A DNA stretch of 64,000 bases, from positions 1 to 64,000 of the forward strand of contig JBBRYF010000005.1 of the NCBI GenBank assembly GCA_038237925.1, in the 5' to 3' direction. The translations under genes were made by a program, and so were the position numbers. The DNA comes from AC-32 sp038237925. Its GTDB lineage: Bacteria > Actinomycetota > Thermoleophilia > Gaiellales > Gaiellaceae. Shown here one piece after another: positions 16,853 to 27,182 of this stretch (the first letter of the stretch is position 1; each line of letters starts with the position of its first letter). The notes beneath the pieces are model-generated. The model had not been told where the DNA came from. It saw only the letters and a program-made list of their open reading frames with translations, and searched no databases.

Positions 16853-18382
16853 ATGGAGCAGCGACCGGTACTCGAGTTGCAGGGCATCACGAAGCGCTTC
16901 CCCGGCGTCGTCGCCAACGACCAGGTCGACTTCGACCTCCGGAGGCGGGAGGTACACGCTCTCCTCGGTGAGAACGGCGCGGGCAAGTCGACCCTGATGA
17001 ACGTCCTCTACGGGCTCTACAGCCCGGACGAGGGCGAGATTCGGGTCAGGGGGGAGCCGGTGCGGATGCGCTCCCCAAAGGACGCGATCGACCACGGCAT
17101 CGGCATGGTCCACCAGCACTTCATGCTGATCCCGGTGATGACGGTGGCCGAGAACATCGTCCTCGCGACCGAGCCCACGCGCGGAGGAGTGGTGCTCGAC
17201 TACGGCGCCGCGCGCAAGCGGGTCGGCGAGCTGGCGCGGACGTTCGGGTTTCGGATCGACCCCGACGCGCGGGTCGAGGAGCTCACGGTCGGCCAGCAAC
17301 AACGGGTCGAGATCCTGAAGGCCCTACACCGTGGTGCAGAGATCCTGATCCTCGACGAGCCGACCGCGGTCCTCACGCCCCAGGAGGCGAGTGAGCTGTT
17401 CGAGATCCTGCGCACGCTCGTCCGCGAGGGCATGTCGATCATCTTCATCAGCCATAAGCTGGGCGAGGTGCTCGAGATCGCCGACCGGATCACGGTGCTG
17501 CGCCGCGGCAAGGCCGTGGAGACCGTCCCGCGCGAGGGTGCCACCGAGGAGGGTTTAGCGCGAATGATGGTCGGGCGCGAGGTGCTCCTGCGGGTCGACA
17601 AGACGCCGGCCCAGCCGAAGGAGCCCGCGTTGCGCGTCGAGGCCCTGCACGTGCTCGACGACCGCCGCCTCGAGGCCGTCCGCGGGGTCTCCTTCGAGGT
17701 CCTGCGCGGCGAGATCGTCGGGATCGCCGGGGTCGACGGCAACGGCCAGACCGAGCTGATCGACGCGCTCAGCGGGCTGCGGCACCCGTCCGCCGGGAGG
17801 ATCCTGCTCGGTGACCGCGACGTCACCGGCTCGTCTGCCGGAAGGATCCTCGACCTCGGGCTCGGCCACATCCCCGAAGACCGGCAACGTCGCGGCCTGG
17901 TGCTGGACTTCACGCTCGCCGAGAACGTCGGACTGCATGACTTCGACAAGCGACCGAACTCGCGCCTCGGCTGGCTGTTTCCTCGGCGGATGGTCCGGCG
18001 GGCGGAGGAGCTGCTACGGCAGTTCGACGTGCGCGGCGGCAGCGCGCAGACGAGAGCGTCGGCCCTCTCGGGCGGCAACCAGCAGAAGGTCGTGCTCGCC
18101 CGGGAGATGTCGCGCGATCCGAAGCTCCTGCTCGCCGCCCAGCCGACGCGCGGGCTCGACGTCGGCGCGATCGAGTTCGTCCACCGGCGGCTGGTCGAGG
18201 CCCGCGACCGCGGTGAGGCGGTGCTGCTCGTCTCGCTCGAGCTGGACGAGGTGCTCTCGCTCTCCGACCGGATCCTGGTCTTGTACGAGGGCCGGATCGT
18301 CGCCGAGCACGGCCCGGGCGCGACGGAGGAAGAGCTCGGGATCGAGATGACTGGTGGGCGGCGCTCAGGGGCCGCTGCATGA
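16853..18382 (+). CDS. Nucleoside/simple-sugar ABC importer ATPase (NupO/RbsA type)
   Basis: 509 residues with two ABC cassettes in one chain. The first has Walker A GENGAGKST (about 43-51), the signature VGQQQRVEILKAL and Walker B ILILDEPTAVLTP. The second has the altered GVDGNGQTELIDAL loop and SGGNQQKVVLARE. This tandem form belongs to the CUT2/BMP importer class. The two following permeases and the preceding BMP protein complete the importer. It overlaps the first permease by ATGA. Confidence 0.94.
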   Translation: MEQRPVLELQGITKRFPGVVANDQVDFDLRRREVHALLGENGAGKSTLMNVLYGLYSPDEGEIRVRGEPVRMRSPKDAIDHGIGMVHQHFMLIPVMTVAENIVLATEPTRGGVVLDYGAARKRVGELARTFGFRIDPDARVEELTVGQQQRVEILKALHRGAEILILDEPTAVLTPQEASELFEILRTLVREGMSIIFISHKLGEVLEIADRITVLRRGKAVETVPREGATEEGLARMMVGREVLLRVDKTPAQPKEPALRVEALHVLDDRRLEAVRGVSFEVLRGEIVGIAGVDGNGQTELIDALSGLRHPSAGRILLGDRDVTGSSAGRILDLGLGHIPEDRQRRGLVLDFTLAENVGLHDFDKRPNSRLGWLFPRRMVRRAEELLRQFDVRGGSAQTRASALSGGNQQKVVLAREMSRDPKLLLAAQPTRGLDVGAIEFVHRRLVEARDRGEAVLLVSLELDEVLSLSDRILVLYEGRIVAEHGPGATEEELGIEMTGGRRSGAAA

Positions 18383-19602
18383 GCGAAAGACCCGTCCCGG
18401 AACCGTCCGAGCCCGACAAGGCGGCTGTCCCGAGCCCGGCCGCGCGGCTTGCCTTCTACCAACACGCCGGCGGGCTGGTCACGCCGCTCGTCACGATGGT
18501 GCTCGCATTCTTCATCGGAGGCCTCGTGGTACTCGTCGTCACGGGCAAGAACCCGCTCTCGACCTATAAGGCGATCTTCAACGGAAGCGGCCTCAACTGG
18601 TTCTTCCCGTGGATCAGCCACGCGGATCGTGCGACCGCGGCATTCAGCCTCCAGGCGACGCTCCTAACGACGACGACACTGATCCTGACGGGACTGGCGG
18701 TCGCGTTCGCGTTCCGTTGCGGGCTCTTCAACATCGGCGGACAAGGCCAGTGGGCCGTCGGCTCGATCGTCGGGGTCTGGGTGGCCTCCTCGTTCACCGG
18801 GATGCCGGCCGTGCCTCACATTCTGCTCGCCGTCGTCCTCGCCGCCCTCGCGGGTGCCACGCTCGCGAGTGTCGCCGGGATCCTCAAGGCGACCGTCGGC
18901 GCTCACGAGGTGATCACGACGATCATGCTCAACTGGATCGTCTTCTGGTCGGCCGGCTACCTCTTCGGTGAGACCGGCCCGCTCCACAGCGCGACCCAGG
19001 CGTTCGTGCCCGTCTCGAGCGACATCGCCTCGAACACGCACCTGCCGGTGTTCTGGGGGAGCAAGGTGCTGCAGGGACTCGACGTCGGGTTCTTCGTCGC
19101 GCTCGCGATGCTCCTGGTCTTCTGGCTGCTGCTCAACCGCACGACGCTCGGGTACGAAGTCCGTGCAGTGGGGTTCAACTCCAGTGCGGCCGAGTACGCG
19201 GGCATCAGCGTCAGGCGCAGCATCTTCCTCGCGATGGCCATCTCGGGCCTGTTCGCCGGTCTGGCGGGCGCGGTCGACGTCCTCGGCTGGGAGTTCCGCA
19301 TCGGCGTGGATGACATCCAGGGCTCGACCATCGGGTTCATCGGGATCGCGGTGGCGTTGCTGGGACGGAACCGAGCTCCGGGGATCTTCTTCGCGGCGCT
19401 GCTGTTTGGAGCGCTGATCAACGGCACCTCGACGCGGAACCTCGACCCGAACGTCTTCAAGCCGGAGCTGGCGTCGAACCTGACGCTGATGATCCAGGGG
19501 CTCGTTCTGCTCTTCGTCGGCGCCGACGTCCTCGTCATCTACCTCTGGCGCGCCCGCTCTATGCTCAAGGTCGGGCGAGGCAAGCGGGAGAAGTCGAGGT
19601 GA
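18379..19602 (+). CDS. Nucleoside ABC importer permease 1 (NupP-like)
   Basis: 407 residues and about 9-10 transmembrane helices. It has the branched-chain/CUT2-type permease core, with GLFNIGGQGQW (residues about 115-125) and the cytoplasmic EAA-like loop AAEYAGISVRRSIFLAMAISG. Compared with the second permease it carries a longer N-terminus and an extended first external loop, as in YufP/NupP. It overlaps the ATPase gene (ATGA) and the next permease gene. Confidence 0.92.
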   Translation: MSERPVPEPSEPDKAAVPSPAARLAFYQHAGGLVTPLVTMVLAFFIGGLVVLVVTGKNPLSTYKAIFNGSGLNWFFPWISHADRATAAFSLQATLLTTTTLILTGLAVAFAFRCGLFNIGGQGQWAVGSIVGVWVASSFTGMPAVPHILLAVVLAALAGATLASVAGILKATVGAHEVITTIMLNWIVFWSAGYLFGETGPLHSATQAFVPVSSDIASNTHLPVFWGSKVLQGLDVGFFVALAMLLVFWLLLNRTTLGYEVRAVGFNSSAAEYAGISVRRSIFLAMAISGLFAGLAGAVDVLGWEFRIGVDDIQGSTIGFIGIAVALLGRNRAPGIFFAALLFGALINGTSTRNLDPNVFKPELASNLTLMIQGLVLLFVGADVLVIYLWRARSMLKVGRGKREKSR

Positions 19603-20816
19603 TGGCTCGAGCCGAGCGTCGGCGCTTCCCTGCACGGAGGCTGGGGGAGCCACGGTTCATCGCGGCAGTCGGAATCGGTCTCGGCCTGCTGGCCGTCTGG
19701 CTGGCGCTTCCGCCGATTGCGGCTCGGGCCGTCTTCTGGCCGATCTTCGTTGGTGTCCTGGCGGTTGCGGCCGGAATCTGGTCTGCGAGCCGCAGCGCGG
19801 GACGCGTGGGCTGGGGCGCGGTTGCGAGCGGCTTGCTCGGCGTCGGCTTCGGCATCTTCGCCATGCGGGCGAGCACGACGAACCTCGAAGGCGTCTTCGT
19901 CTGGTCGACGATCTTCGCCTCGACCCTTCGTTATGCGACTCCGTTGACGTTCGCCGCCATCGGCGGAATGTTCTCCGAGCGGAGCGGGGTGGTGAACATC
20001 GGCCTCGAGGGGATGATGCTGATGGGCGCGTTCTTCGGGGTCTGGGGTGCCGACAAGACCGACTCGTGGCTCCTCGGCATCCTGATCGCGATGCTCGCCG
20101 GCATAGCCCTCGCACTCGTCCACGCGATCTTCACCATCAGCTTCCGCGCGGAACAGATCGTCACGGGGACGGCTGTGAACTTCCTCGCGCTGGGGATCAC
20201 CGGCTACGTCTTCGTGAGCACCTACGGCGCACAGGGCGCGCCGACGAACATCCCCGAGATCCCAGACGTCTCGATCGGGTTCCTGAAGAACGTCTACTTT
20301 CTCGGTCCCGTGTTCGGGACGCTCAACCTGATGATCTGGCTCAGCTTCGCACTCTTGATCGTCTCCTACTTCGTCATGTTCAAGACGACCGTCGGGCTGC
20401 GGATTCGCTCGGTAGGGGAACATCCGCGTGCCGCCGACACGGTCGGGATCTCGGTGTATCGGACCAGGTACGCGGCCGTTGCGACCTCTGGCGCGCTGGC
20501 GGCACTCGGCGGGGCGTATCTCTCGCTCGGCTTCGTGCACACGTTCGACCAGAACATCACCGGCGGGCGTGGGTTCATCGCACTCGCGGCGCTCATCTTC
20601 GGAAAGTGGCGGCCGTTCGGAGCGTTTTCGGCCGCACTCCTGTTCGGCTTCTCGAGTGCGCTCGGCGATCACCTGCCGGACTTCTTCAAGCAGGGCAGCG
20701 CGCTGCCACAGCTCTTCAACGCGCTGCCGTACGTGCTGACGATCGTCGCGGTGGCGGGCGTAATCGGCCGCTCGATCCCTCCTGCCGCGATCGGACGTCC
20801 GTACACGAAGCAGTGA
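19599..20816 (+). CDS. Nucleoside ABC importer permease 2 (NupQ-like)
   Basis: 405 residues, about 10 transmembrane helices, with the core GMFSERSGVVNIGLEGMMLMGAF and the coupling loop AADTVGISVYRTRYAAVATSG. It pairs with the preceding permease in a heterodimeric channel. The start is either GTG at 19599 or ATG at 19602; both overlap the upstream stop. The N-terminal 110 residues contain extra helices relative to the shortest NupQ proteins. Confidence 0.92.
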   Translation: MMARAERRRFPARRLGEPRFIAAVGIGLGLLAVWLALPPIAARAVFWPIFVGVLAVAAGIWSASRSAGRVGWGAVASGLLGVGFGIFAMRASTTNLEGVFVWSTIFASTLRYATPLTFAAIGGMFSERSGVVNIGLEGMMLMGAFFGVWGADKTDSWLLGILIAMLAGIALALVHAIFTISFRAEQIVTGTAVNFLALGITGYVFVSTYGAQGAPTNIPEIPDVSIGFLKNVYFLGPVFGTLNLMIWLSFALLIVSYFVMFKTTVGLRIRSVGEHPRAADTVGISVYRTRYAAVATSGALAALGGAYLSLGFVHTFDQNITGGRGFIALAALIFGKWRPFGAFSAALLFGFSSALGDHLPDFFKQGSALPQLFNALPYVLTIVAVAGVIGRSIPPAAIGRPYTKQ

Positions 20817-20862
20817 CCGAGCCCGCCAGTCGGCGCTCCCGCTGCTTCCAACGGCAAACGGG

Positions 20863-21249
20863 TTGCGCGAAGTAGGCTCCACGCTGCCGTTGGATGCCCT
20901 GACGAGAAGCAGCAGCGAACCGGCACGGAATGGCGCCGCGCGGGGCTCGGTCCTGCTGTCGCTGCTCGCGCTCGCGATTCCCCTCGCTGCCTATGCAGCG
21001 CAGCGGGAGCTCGCCCGCGTGTCGCTCGTCCAGGCGACCGGAGCGAGCTGCGCGTCGGTCGTCCTCGGCGGGCTCGCCGTGGTGCTCGCGCGACGGGGCC
21101 TGCGCAACATCGAGCGGACACTCGGGCGCGCCGGCGGCGGAGGATCGGCGCGTGTAGGGCGGCTGCTGGGCGTGATCGGGCTGTGCGTGGGCCTGACCGC
21201 GGCGATCGCCCTGGGGGTCTACGCCGTGCTGAACCTCTTCGGCCGCTAG
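20863..21249 (+). CDS. Small integral membrane protein
   Basis: Up to 128 residues with three hydrophobic segments, two of them flanking a short RRGLRNIERTLGRAGGG loop; the arrangement resembles DUF4190-type proteins, but the match is weak. An alternative TTG at 20890, 11 nt after a TAGGCT hexamer (20873-20878), would remove 9 residues and is at least as plausible as the TTG at 20863. It lies between the Nup operon and rodZ. Function unknown. Confidence 0.6.
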   Translation: MREVGSTLPLDALTRSSSEPARNGAARGSVLLSLLALAIPLAAYAAQRELARVSLVQATGASCASVVLGGLAVVLARRGLRNIERTLGRAGGGGSARVGRLLGVIGLCVGLTAAIALGVYAVLNLFGR

Positions 21250-21262
21250 ACCCATTCGCCAC

Positions 21263-21268
21263 TACAAT
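21263..21268 (+). promoter_or_regulatory. TACAAT -10 hexamer for the rodZ-like gene
   Basis: TACAAT ends 11 nt before the GTG at 21280; the predicted leader is about 5 nt and has no ribosome binding site. Confidence 0.45.
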
Positions 21269-21279
21269 CGGCTTCTCCC

Positions 21280-22020
21280 GTGTTTGAGATAGGCCATAGC
21301 CTGCGCGAAGCGCGCGTCCGCCAGCAGCTCGAGCTCTCCGAGGTCGAGCTCGCAACCAAGATCAGGGCGCGGTATCTGCGCGCCCTCGAGGAGGAGGGCT
21401 TCGACGCGCTCCCGGCCCAGACCTACGTCAAGGGCTTCCTCCGCACGTATGCCGACTACCTCGGGCTCGACGGGCAGCTGTACGTCGACGAGTTCAACTC
21501 GCGCTTCGGCACGGACACCGAGGAGCCGCGCGAGCCGGTCGTCGCGAGGCGCACCTCGAACGTGCGCCGGCAGCACCGGAAGCTCGAGCGCAGCTGGGTC
21601 GCCTTCGCGCTGGCGGGAATCGCGATGGTGTTCGCGTTCACGATCGCGGCCTGGAAGTTCGGCGGCAACGGCAGTCAGCAGATCCCGAACCTCGGCACGA
21701 CGACGACCCGGCAGTCCAAGGGCCAGAAGCCGGCCACGCCGACCAAGCCGCTCAAGACGCAGGCCACCTCGTTCCGGCTCTACGTGCGCGCTGTCCACGG
21801 GAACTGCTGGATGGACGTGCGCAACTGGTCGTCGAGCGGCAAGAGCCGCTTCACCGGGACGGTCGAGCTGGGCCAGTCCCAGCGCTTCGTCGCGCGGCGA
21901 CTGTGGGTGAGCTTCGGCAATCCGGGCAACGTCGCGGTCGTGTTCAACCGCAAGGTCGTGCACCTGACCCGGGCAGGCTCCTACCTGTTCACGCCGCGGA
22001 GCTACAGCCGGGCCGCTTGA
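21280..22020 (+). CDS. RodZ-like HTH membrane protein with DUF4115 domain
   Basis: 246 residues. The N-terminal HTH of the Xre/RodZ type (GHSLREARVRQQLELSEVE, then YLRALEEEGFDALPAQTYVKGFLRTYA) spans about 1-75. One transmembrane helix (about 109-128) follows a basic stretch, then a Thr/Lys/Pro linker and an external beta-rich DUF4115 domain. RodZ links the MreB cytoskeleton to wall synthesis; no mreB is seen here. It is followed directly by cinA (TTGA overlap), a neighbourhood common in actinobacteria and Firmicutes upstream of recA. Confidence 0.85.
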   Translation: MFEIGHSLREARVRQQLELSEVELATKIRARYLRALEEEGFDALPAQTYVKGFLRTYADYLGLDGQLYVDEFNSRFGTDTEEPREPVVARRTSNVRRQHRKLERSWVAFALAGIAMVFAFTIAAWKFGGNGSQQIPNLGTTTTRQSKGQKPATPTKPLKTQATSFRLYVRAVHGNCWMDVRNWSSSGKSRFTGTVELGQSQRFVARRLWVSFGNPGNVAVVFNRKVVHLTRAGSYLFTPRSYSRAA

Positions 22021-23288
22021 CCCGCCCGCGCGGGTTCGTCGTCGTCACCGGCAGCGAGCTCGTGCGCGGTGACCGCACAGACCTGAACGGGCCCTTCCTG
22101 GCCGGCGAACTGCTGCGACTCGGCGTGGAGCCGGCGCGGATCGCGATCGTCGGCGACGATCCTGTCGAGCTGGAGGCCGCGCTGCGTGAGGGCCTCGAAG
22201 CGGAGCTGTGCGTCGTCTCGGGCGGCCTAGGCCCTACCCACGACGACCGGACGGTGGAGATGGTGGCGCGAGCCGCGCGCCGGGAGTTACAGGTCGACCC
22301 TTCGCTGGAGGCCGAGATCGAAGGCATCTCGCGAGCCGTGGCCGAGCGGCTGCGGCGCCCGTACGCGGACTTCGCCGAGGGCGTCCGGAAACAGGCGACC
22401 CTGCCGGAGGGCGCGATCGTGCTCGGGATCGCAGGCACGGCGCCCGGTTTCGCGATGGCGACCGGGCGAGGCGCGGTCGTCGTGCTTCCCGGCCCGCCGC
22501 CGGAGCTGCGCGGGCTCTGGCCGCGGGCGCTCGAGTCTCCTCCGGTCCGGGCCGCTCTCGCGCCCGCGCGAGAACCCGATCGGCGCGTCCTGCGGTTTTA
22601 CGGCGCGAGCGAGTCCGAGATCGCGCGTGCGCTCGAGGAGAGCGGGGGAGAGGGCGACGGCGTCACCGCGACGATCTGCGCGCGCGAGTTCGAGATCCAC
22701 GTCGACCTGTTCGTCGACGACGACGGGGCGGAGCGGGCGGATGCGCTCGTCTCCGGGTTGCGGGAGCGCGCGGGCCGGCAGCTGTTCGCTGAGGACGAGC
22801 GGCCGGTCGAGGAGCTCGTGCTCGATACCTGCCGCGGACGCGGACTGACGCTGGCGACGGCGGAGTCCTGCACCGGCGGGCTCGTGGCTGCGCGTCTCAC
22901 CTCCGTCGCAGGCTCGAGCGACGTCTTCAGCGGCGGGATCGTGGCCTATTCGAACGAGCTAAAAACACGAGTGCTCGGTGTGCCCGAGGATGTGCTGGCC
23001 CGTCATGGGTCGGTCTCGGCCGAAGCCGCCGCCGCGATGGCCGCGGGCGCGCGCGAGCGCTTGGGCGCCGATGTCGCAATCGCGGTCACCGGGGTCGCAG
23101 GGCCAGGCGGGTGCTCGGCGGAGAAACCGATCGGGCTCGTGTACCTCCACGCGGAGGGCCCGGACGGCGGCGTCGCGCGGGAGCTGAACCTCGGCGGCGA
23201 CCGTGGAGCCATCCGTGCGCGCGCGGCCGCCGCGGCGCTGCACCTCGTGCGCACACTTCTGGCACGAAGTCGTGACGAAGACGTGTGA
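22017..23288 (+). CDS. cinA: CinA: competence/damage-inducible protein, NMN amidohydrolase
   Basis: 423 residues from the TTG at 22017 that overlaps the rodZ stop; longer upstream extensions would run through rodZ. The N-terminal MoaB-like domain shows VVVTGSELVRGDRTDLNGPFL and SGGLGPTHDD. The C-terminal PncC domain carries TAESCTGGLVAARLT and VTGVAGPGG. CinA proteins deamidate NMN or hydrolyse ADP-ribose in NAD recycling and often lie upstream of recA, as here. It overlaps thpR by GTGA. Confidence 0.93.
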   Translation: MTRPRGFVVVTGSELVRGDRTDLNGPFLAGELLRLGVEPARIAIVGDDPVELEAALREGLEAELCVVSGGLGPTHDDRTVEMVARAARRELQVDPSLEAEIEGISRAVAERLRRPYADFAEGVRKQATLPEGAIVLGIAGTAPGFAMATGRGAVVVLPGPPPELRGLWPRALESPPVRAALAPAREPDRRVLRFYGASESEIARALEESGGEGDGVTATICAREFEIHVDLFVDDDGAERADALVSGLRERAGRQLFAEDERPVEELVLDTCRGRGLTLATAESCTGGLVAARLTSVAGSSDVFSGGIVAYSNELKTRVLGVPEDVLARHGSVSAEAAAAMAAGARERLGADVAIAVTGVAGPGGCSAEKPIGLVYLHAEGPDGGVARELNLGGDRGAIRARAAAAALHLVRTLLARSRDEDV

Positions 23289-23845
23289 ATCCTCCTGCTA
23301 GCTTCGAAGGCGATGAGCGGGTTCGCCTCTTCTGTGCGCTGCGGCTCCCTCCGGAGACGGTGGAGTCAATCGCAACGTGGCAAACCGATGCGTTTGCGCA
23401 TGTCGACGCGAGAAGGGTGCCGGGCGACCACCTGCACGTCACGCTCGCGTTCCTCGGGCATCGCCCGGTGGCCGAGCTCGAAGCCATCCTGGACGAGCTA
23501 CGGGAGGCCGCCTCGGCGGCGGTCCCTCCGCGGCTGTCGCTCCACGGCTACCGCGAGACGCGCAGCGTGGGGATGCTCACCTTCGACGACGAGGGGGGCT
23601 GCGCGGCGGCGCTCGCGGAGGATCTCCACGTCCGCTTGGAGGCGACCGGCGTCTACGAGCGCGAGCGGCGAAGGTGGCTTCCGCACGTGACCGTGCTGCG
23701 CTTCAGACAGCGTCCGCACCTACAGCCGGCGCTCCCGGAGCTGGCGCCGTTCGCGCCGTCCGACGCAGCTGCTTTCCTGTCACGACTACGCCCCGGTGGG
23801 GCGCAATACGAAGTCCTCGAATCCATGGAAGTGGGAGGGAGATAA
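23285..23845 (+). CDS. thpR: RNA 2',3'-cyclic phosphodiesterase (2H family)
   Basis: 186 residues with the two HxT motifs of the 2H phosphoesterase fold: HVTLAFLG in the first half and HVTVLRF in the second. ThpR opens 2',3'-cyclic phosphates on RNA ends and was long called 2'-5' RNA ligase. The GTG start overlaps the cinA stop, and recA follows after 2 nt, so the three genes look co-transcribed. The recA ribosome binding site lies within its last codons. Confidence 0.9.
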   Translation: MNPPASFEGDERVRLFCALRLPPETVESIATWQTDAFAHVDARRVPGDHLHVTLAFLGHRPVAELEAILDELREAASAAVPPRLSLHGYRETRSVGMLTFDDEGGCAAALAEDLHVRLEATGVYERERRRWLPHVTVLRFRQRPHLQPALPELAPFAPSDAAAFLSRLRPGGAQYEVLESMEVGGR

Positions 23846-23847
23846 CG

Positions 23848-24954
<1,107 letters not shown>

Positions 24955-25380
24955 ATGGAGGACGGACCGCAGCGAGCTGAGGCTCTGGCCGTGGCGACGC
25001 GGGCCCTCGCGCGCCGGGAGCATTCCCGGCGCAGCCTCCAGGAGCGCTTGCTCCGTGCGGGTGTTTCCTCCAACGAGGCGGACGAAGTCGTCGAGGAGTT
25101 GCAGCGTGTCGGACTGCTCGACGACGGCCGCTTCGCGGGAGAGCGCGCCCGCGTCCTCGCAGAGCGCGGCAAGGGCGACGCTGCGATCCGGTTGGACCTT
25201 CAGCGCGCGGGCGTAGAAGGCGCCGCGATCGAGCAGGCCCTGGCGTCGCTCGAGCCGGAGCGCGACCGCGCGCACCGGGTTGTCGAACGCCGCGGAGCGT
25301 CACCAGGGACCGCGCGTCTGCTAGCGGGTCGAGGCTTCGACGAGGACGTCGTAGCAGCTCTCGTTGCGCAGGAGCGGTGA
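24955..25380 (+). CDS. recX: RecX regulatory protein
   Basis: 141 residues, helical, with the RecX hallmarks RREHSRRSLQERL, VSSNEADEVVEELQRVGLLDDGRFA and a final ARLLAGRGFDEDVV segment (three tandem three-helix repeats). RecX binds the RecA filament groove and limits its activity. The ATG follows the recA stop with no gap, so both are made from one mRNA. Confidence 0.92.
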   Translation: MEDGPQRAEALAVATRALARREHSRRSLQERLLRAGVSSNEADEVVEELQRVGLLDDGRFAGERARVLAERGKGDAAIRLDLQRAGVEGAAIEQALASLEPERDRAHRVVERRGASPGTARLLAGRGFDEDVVAALVAQER

Positions 25381-25649
25381 CCGGAGTTAGGATACGAGAG
25401 CTTCATTCGACGTTTTGCCTGCATCTAATGTGTTTCCGAATCGGATAGTGACCTTCTACCAAACCACACACAGCGCGAGGAAGGGGAGCTGAGAGCGGCG
25501 GCGACCTGACCGCCCGGCGAGGCTCGCGCGCCTTGCCGCTCCCGATTCGAGCACGACCCGGTGCAGGCGGTGCCGGATGAGCACCGCGTTCCGGCGCGGT
25601 CAACGGTTCCCGGCCGAGGCCCCGGCCCGGCCCGAAGCAGGGAGCGCGC
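25381..25649 (+). promoter_or_regulatory. Promoter/leader region of the RNase Y operon
   Basis: 269 bp without a convincing gene. The first 90 bp are unusually AT-rich for this genome and include TAGGAT (25388-25393), TTGCCT (25415-25420) and TAATGT (25426-25431), any of which may belong to a promoter. A 7-bp hairpin with a 7-nt loop lies at 25567-25587. The leader would be about 200 nt, long compared with the leaderless neighbours. I recognise no riboswitch class. Confidence 0.4.
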
Positions 25650-27182
25650 ATGGTCGTCGTCATCGGGATCGTCGTAGGCCTCGCAGCCGGAGCTGGCTTT
25701 GCCTTTCTCTCGCTCTATGCCTTCGCGGGCTCGCGTCTCGCCGCCGCGCGGCGCACCCGCCAGCTGCTCGTCACCGAGGCGAAGCGCGAAGCCGACGCGA
25801 TGCGGCGCGAGGCGCAGATCGAGGCGCGTGAGGAGTCGGTCCACGTCCGCGCGGAAGTCGAGCGGGAGATTGCGGAGCGCCGAGCAGAGATCCTCAAGCT
25901 CGAGGAGCGGGTCCTCGCAAAGGAAGAGGACATCGAGGCCAAGCTCACGGAGCTCGGCCGGCGCGATCAGGGCATCTCCGACCGCGAGGTGCACACGAAG
26001 CAGCTCCAGGAAGACCTGAAGGACGCGCGCGACTCACAGCTCTCCGCACTCGAGCGCATCTCGGGCATGACGGTCAACGAGGCCAAGACGCACCTGCTCG
26101 AGCGCTCCGAGGAGCTGATCCGCCACGAGCTCGCGCGTCGCGTCCGACAAGCCGAGGAGGAGGCGCGGGCCGAGGCGAAGCGCCGTGCGCGCAACCTCGT
26201 CGCCGACGCGTTGCAGCGCGTTGCCGCCAACCACGCGTCCGAGACGACCGTGTCCCTGATCGAGCTCCCCTCCGACGACATGAAGGGCCGGATCATCGGC
26301 CGCGAAGGCAGGAACATCCGCGCGCTCGAGCACCTCACCGGCGTCGACGTGATCATCGACGACACGCCACAGGCCGTCGTCCTCTCCTCGTTCGACGGCA
26401 TCCGGCGCGAGGTCGCCAAGCTGACCCTGACGAAGCTGATCGAGGACGGGCGCATCCATCCCGCGCGGATCGAGGAGATGTACTACCAGTCGAAGGCCGA
26501 GATCGACGACACCATTCGCCAGGCGGGTGAGCAGGCCGTGTTCGAGGCCAACTGCGGCGAGGTCCACGAGGAGCTCGTGAAGATCCTCGGACGACTCCGC
26601 TTCCGCACGAGCTACGGCCAGAACGTGCTGAAGCACACCCTCGAGGTCGTGCACCTCGCCGGAATCATGGCCGCGGAGCTCCAGGCGAGCGTGAAGACCG
26701 CCCGCCGGGCTGCCCTGCTCCACGACCTCGGCAAGGCGCTGACCCACGAGGTTGAAGGCTCACACGCACTGCTTTCGGCGCAGTACGCTCGCCGCTACGG
26801 CGAGTCCCCCGCGGTCGTGCACGCGATTGAGGCGCACCACTACGAGATCGAGCCGCAGACCGTCGAGGCGGTGCTGCTGATCGCCGCCGACGCCATCTCC
26901 GCCTCGCGTCCCGGAGCCCGCGGCGAGAACCTCGAGCACTACATCAAGCGGCTCGAGGCGCTCGAGGAGGTCGCTGCGCGCCATCCCGGCGTCGAGAAGG
27001 TCTACGCGCTTCAAGCCGGCCGCGAGATTCGCGTGATCGTGAAACCGAAAGAAGTCAACGACGACGCGGCGGTGCTGCTCTCGCTCGAGATCGCGCGCGA
27101 GATCGAGGATCAGCTCGAATACCCGGGGCAGATCAAGGTCACGGTCATCCGCGAGTCGCGGGCTGTCGAGTTCGCGAAGTGA
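25650..27182 (+). CDS. rny: Ribonuclease Y
   Basis: 510 residues. An N-terminal membrane anchor (about 2-25) is followed by a long charged coiled coil (about 30-160), a KH domain with GRIIGREGRNIRALE, and an HD domain with the HD pair in LLHDLGKAL. RNase Y is the membrane-bound endonuclease that starts mRNA decay in many Gram-positive bacteria. Its partner enzymes RNase J and PNPase are also encoded here. It overlaps the methyltransferase gene by GTGA and heads a long co-directional run. Confidence 0.96.
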   Translation: MVVVIGIVVGLAAGAGFAFLSLYAFAGSRLAAARRTRQLLVTEAKREADAMRREAQIEAREESVHVRAEVEREIAERRAEILKLEERVLAKEEDIEAKLTELGRRDQGISDREVHTKQLQEDLKDARDSQLSALERISGMTVNEAKTHLLERSEELIRHELARRVRQAEEEARAEAKRRARNLVADALQRVAANHASETTVSLIELPSDDMKGRIIGREGRNIRALEHLTGVDVIIDDTPQAVVLSSFDGIRREVAKLTLTKLIEDGRIHPARIEEMYYQSKAEIDDTIRQAGEQAVFEANCGEVHEELVKILGRLRFRTSYGQNVLKHTLEVVHLAGIMAAELQASVKTARRAALLHDLGKALTHEVEGSHALLSAQYARRYGESPAVVHAIEAHHYEIEPQTVEAVLLIAADAISASRPGARGENLEHYIKRLEALEEVAARHPGVEKVYALQAGREIRVIVKPKEVNDDAAVLLSLEIAREIEDQLEYPGQIKVTVIRESRAVEFAK

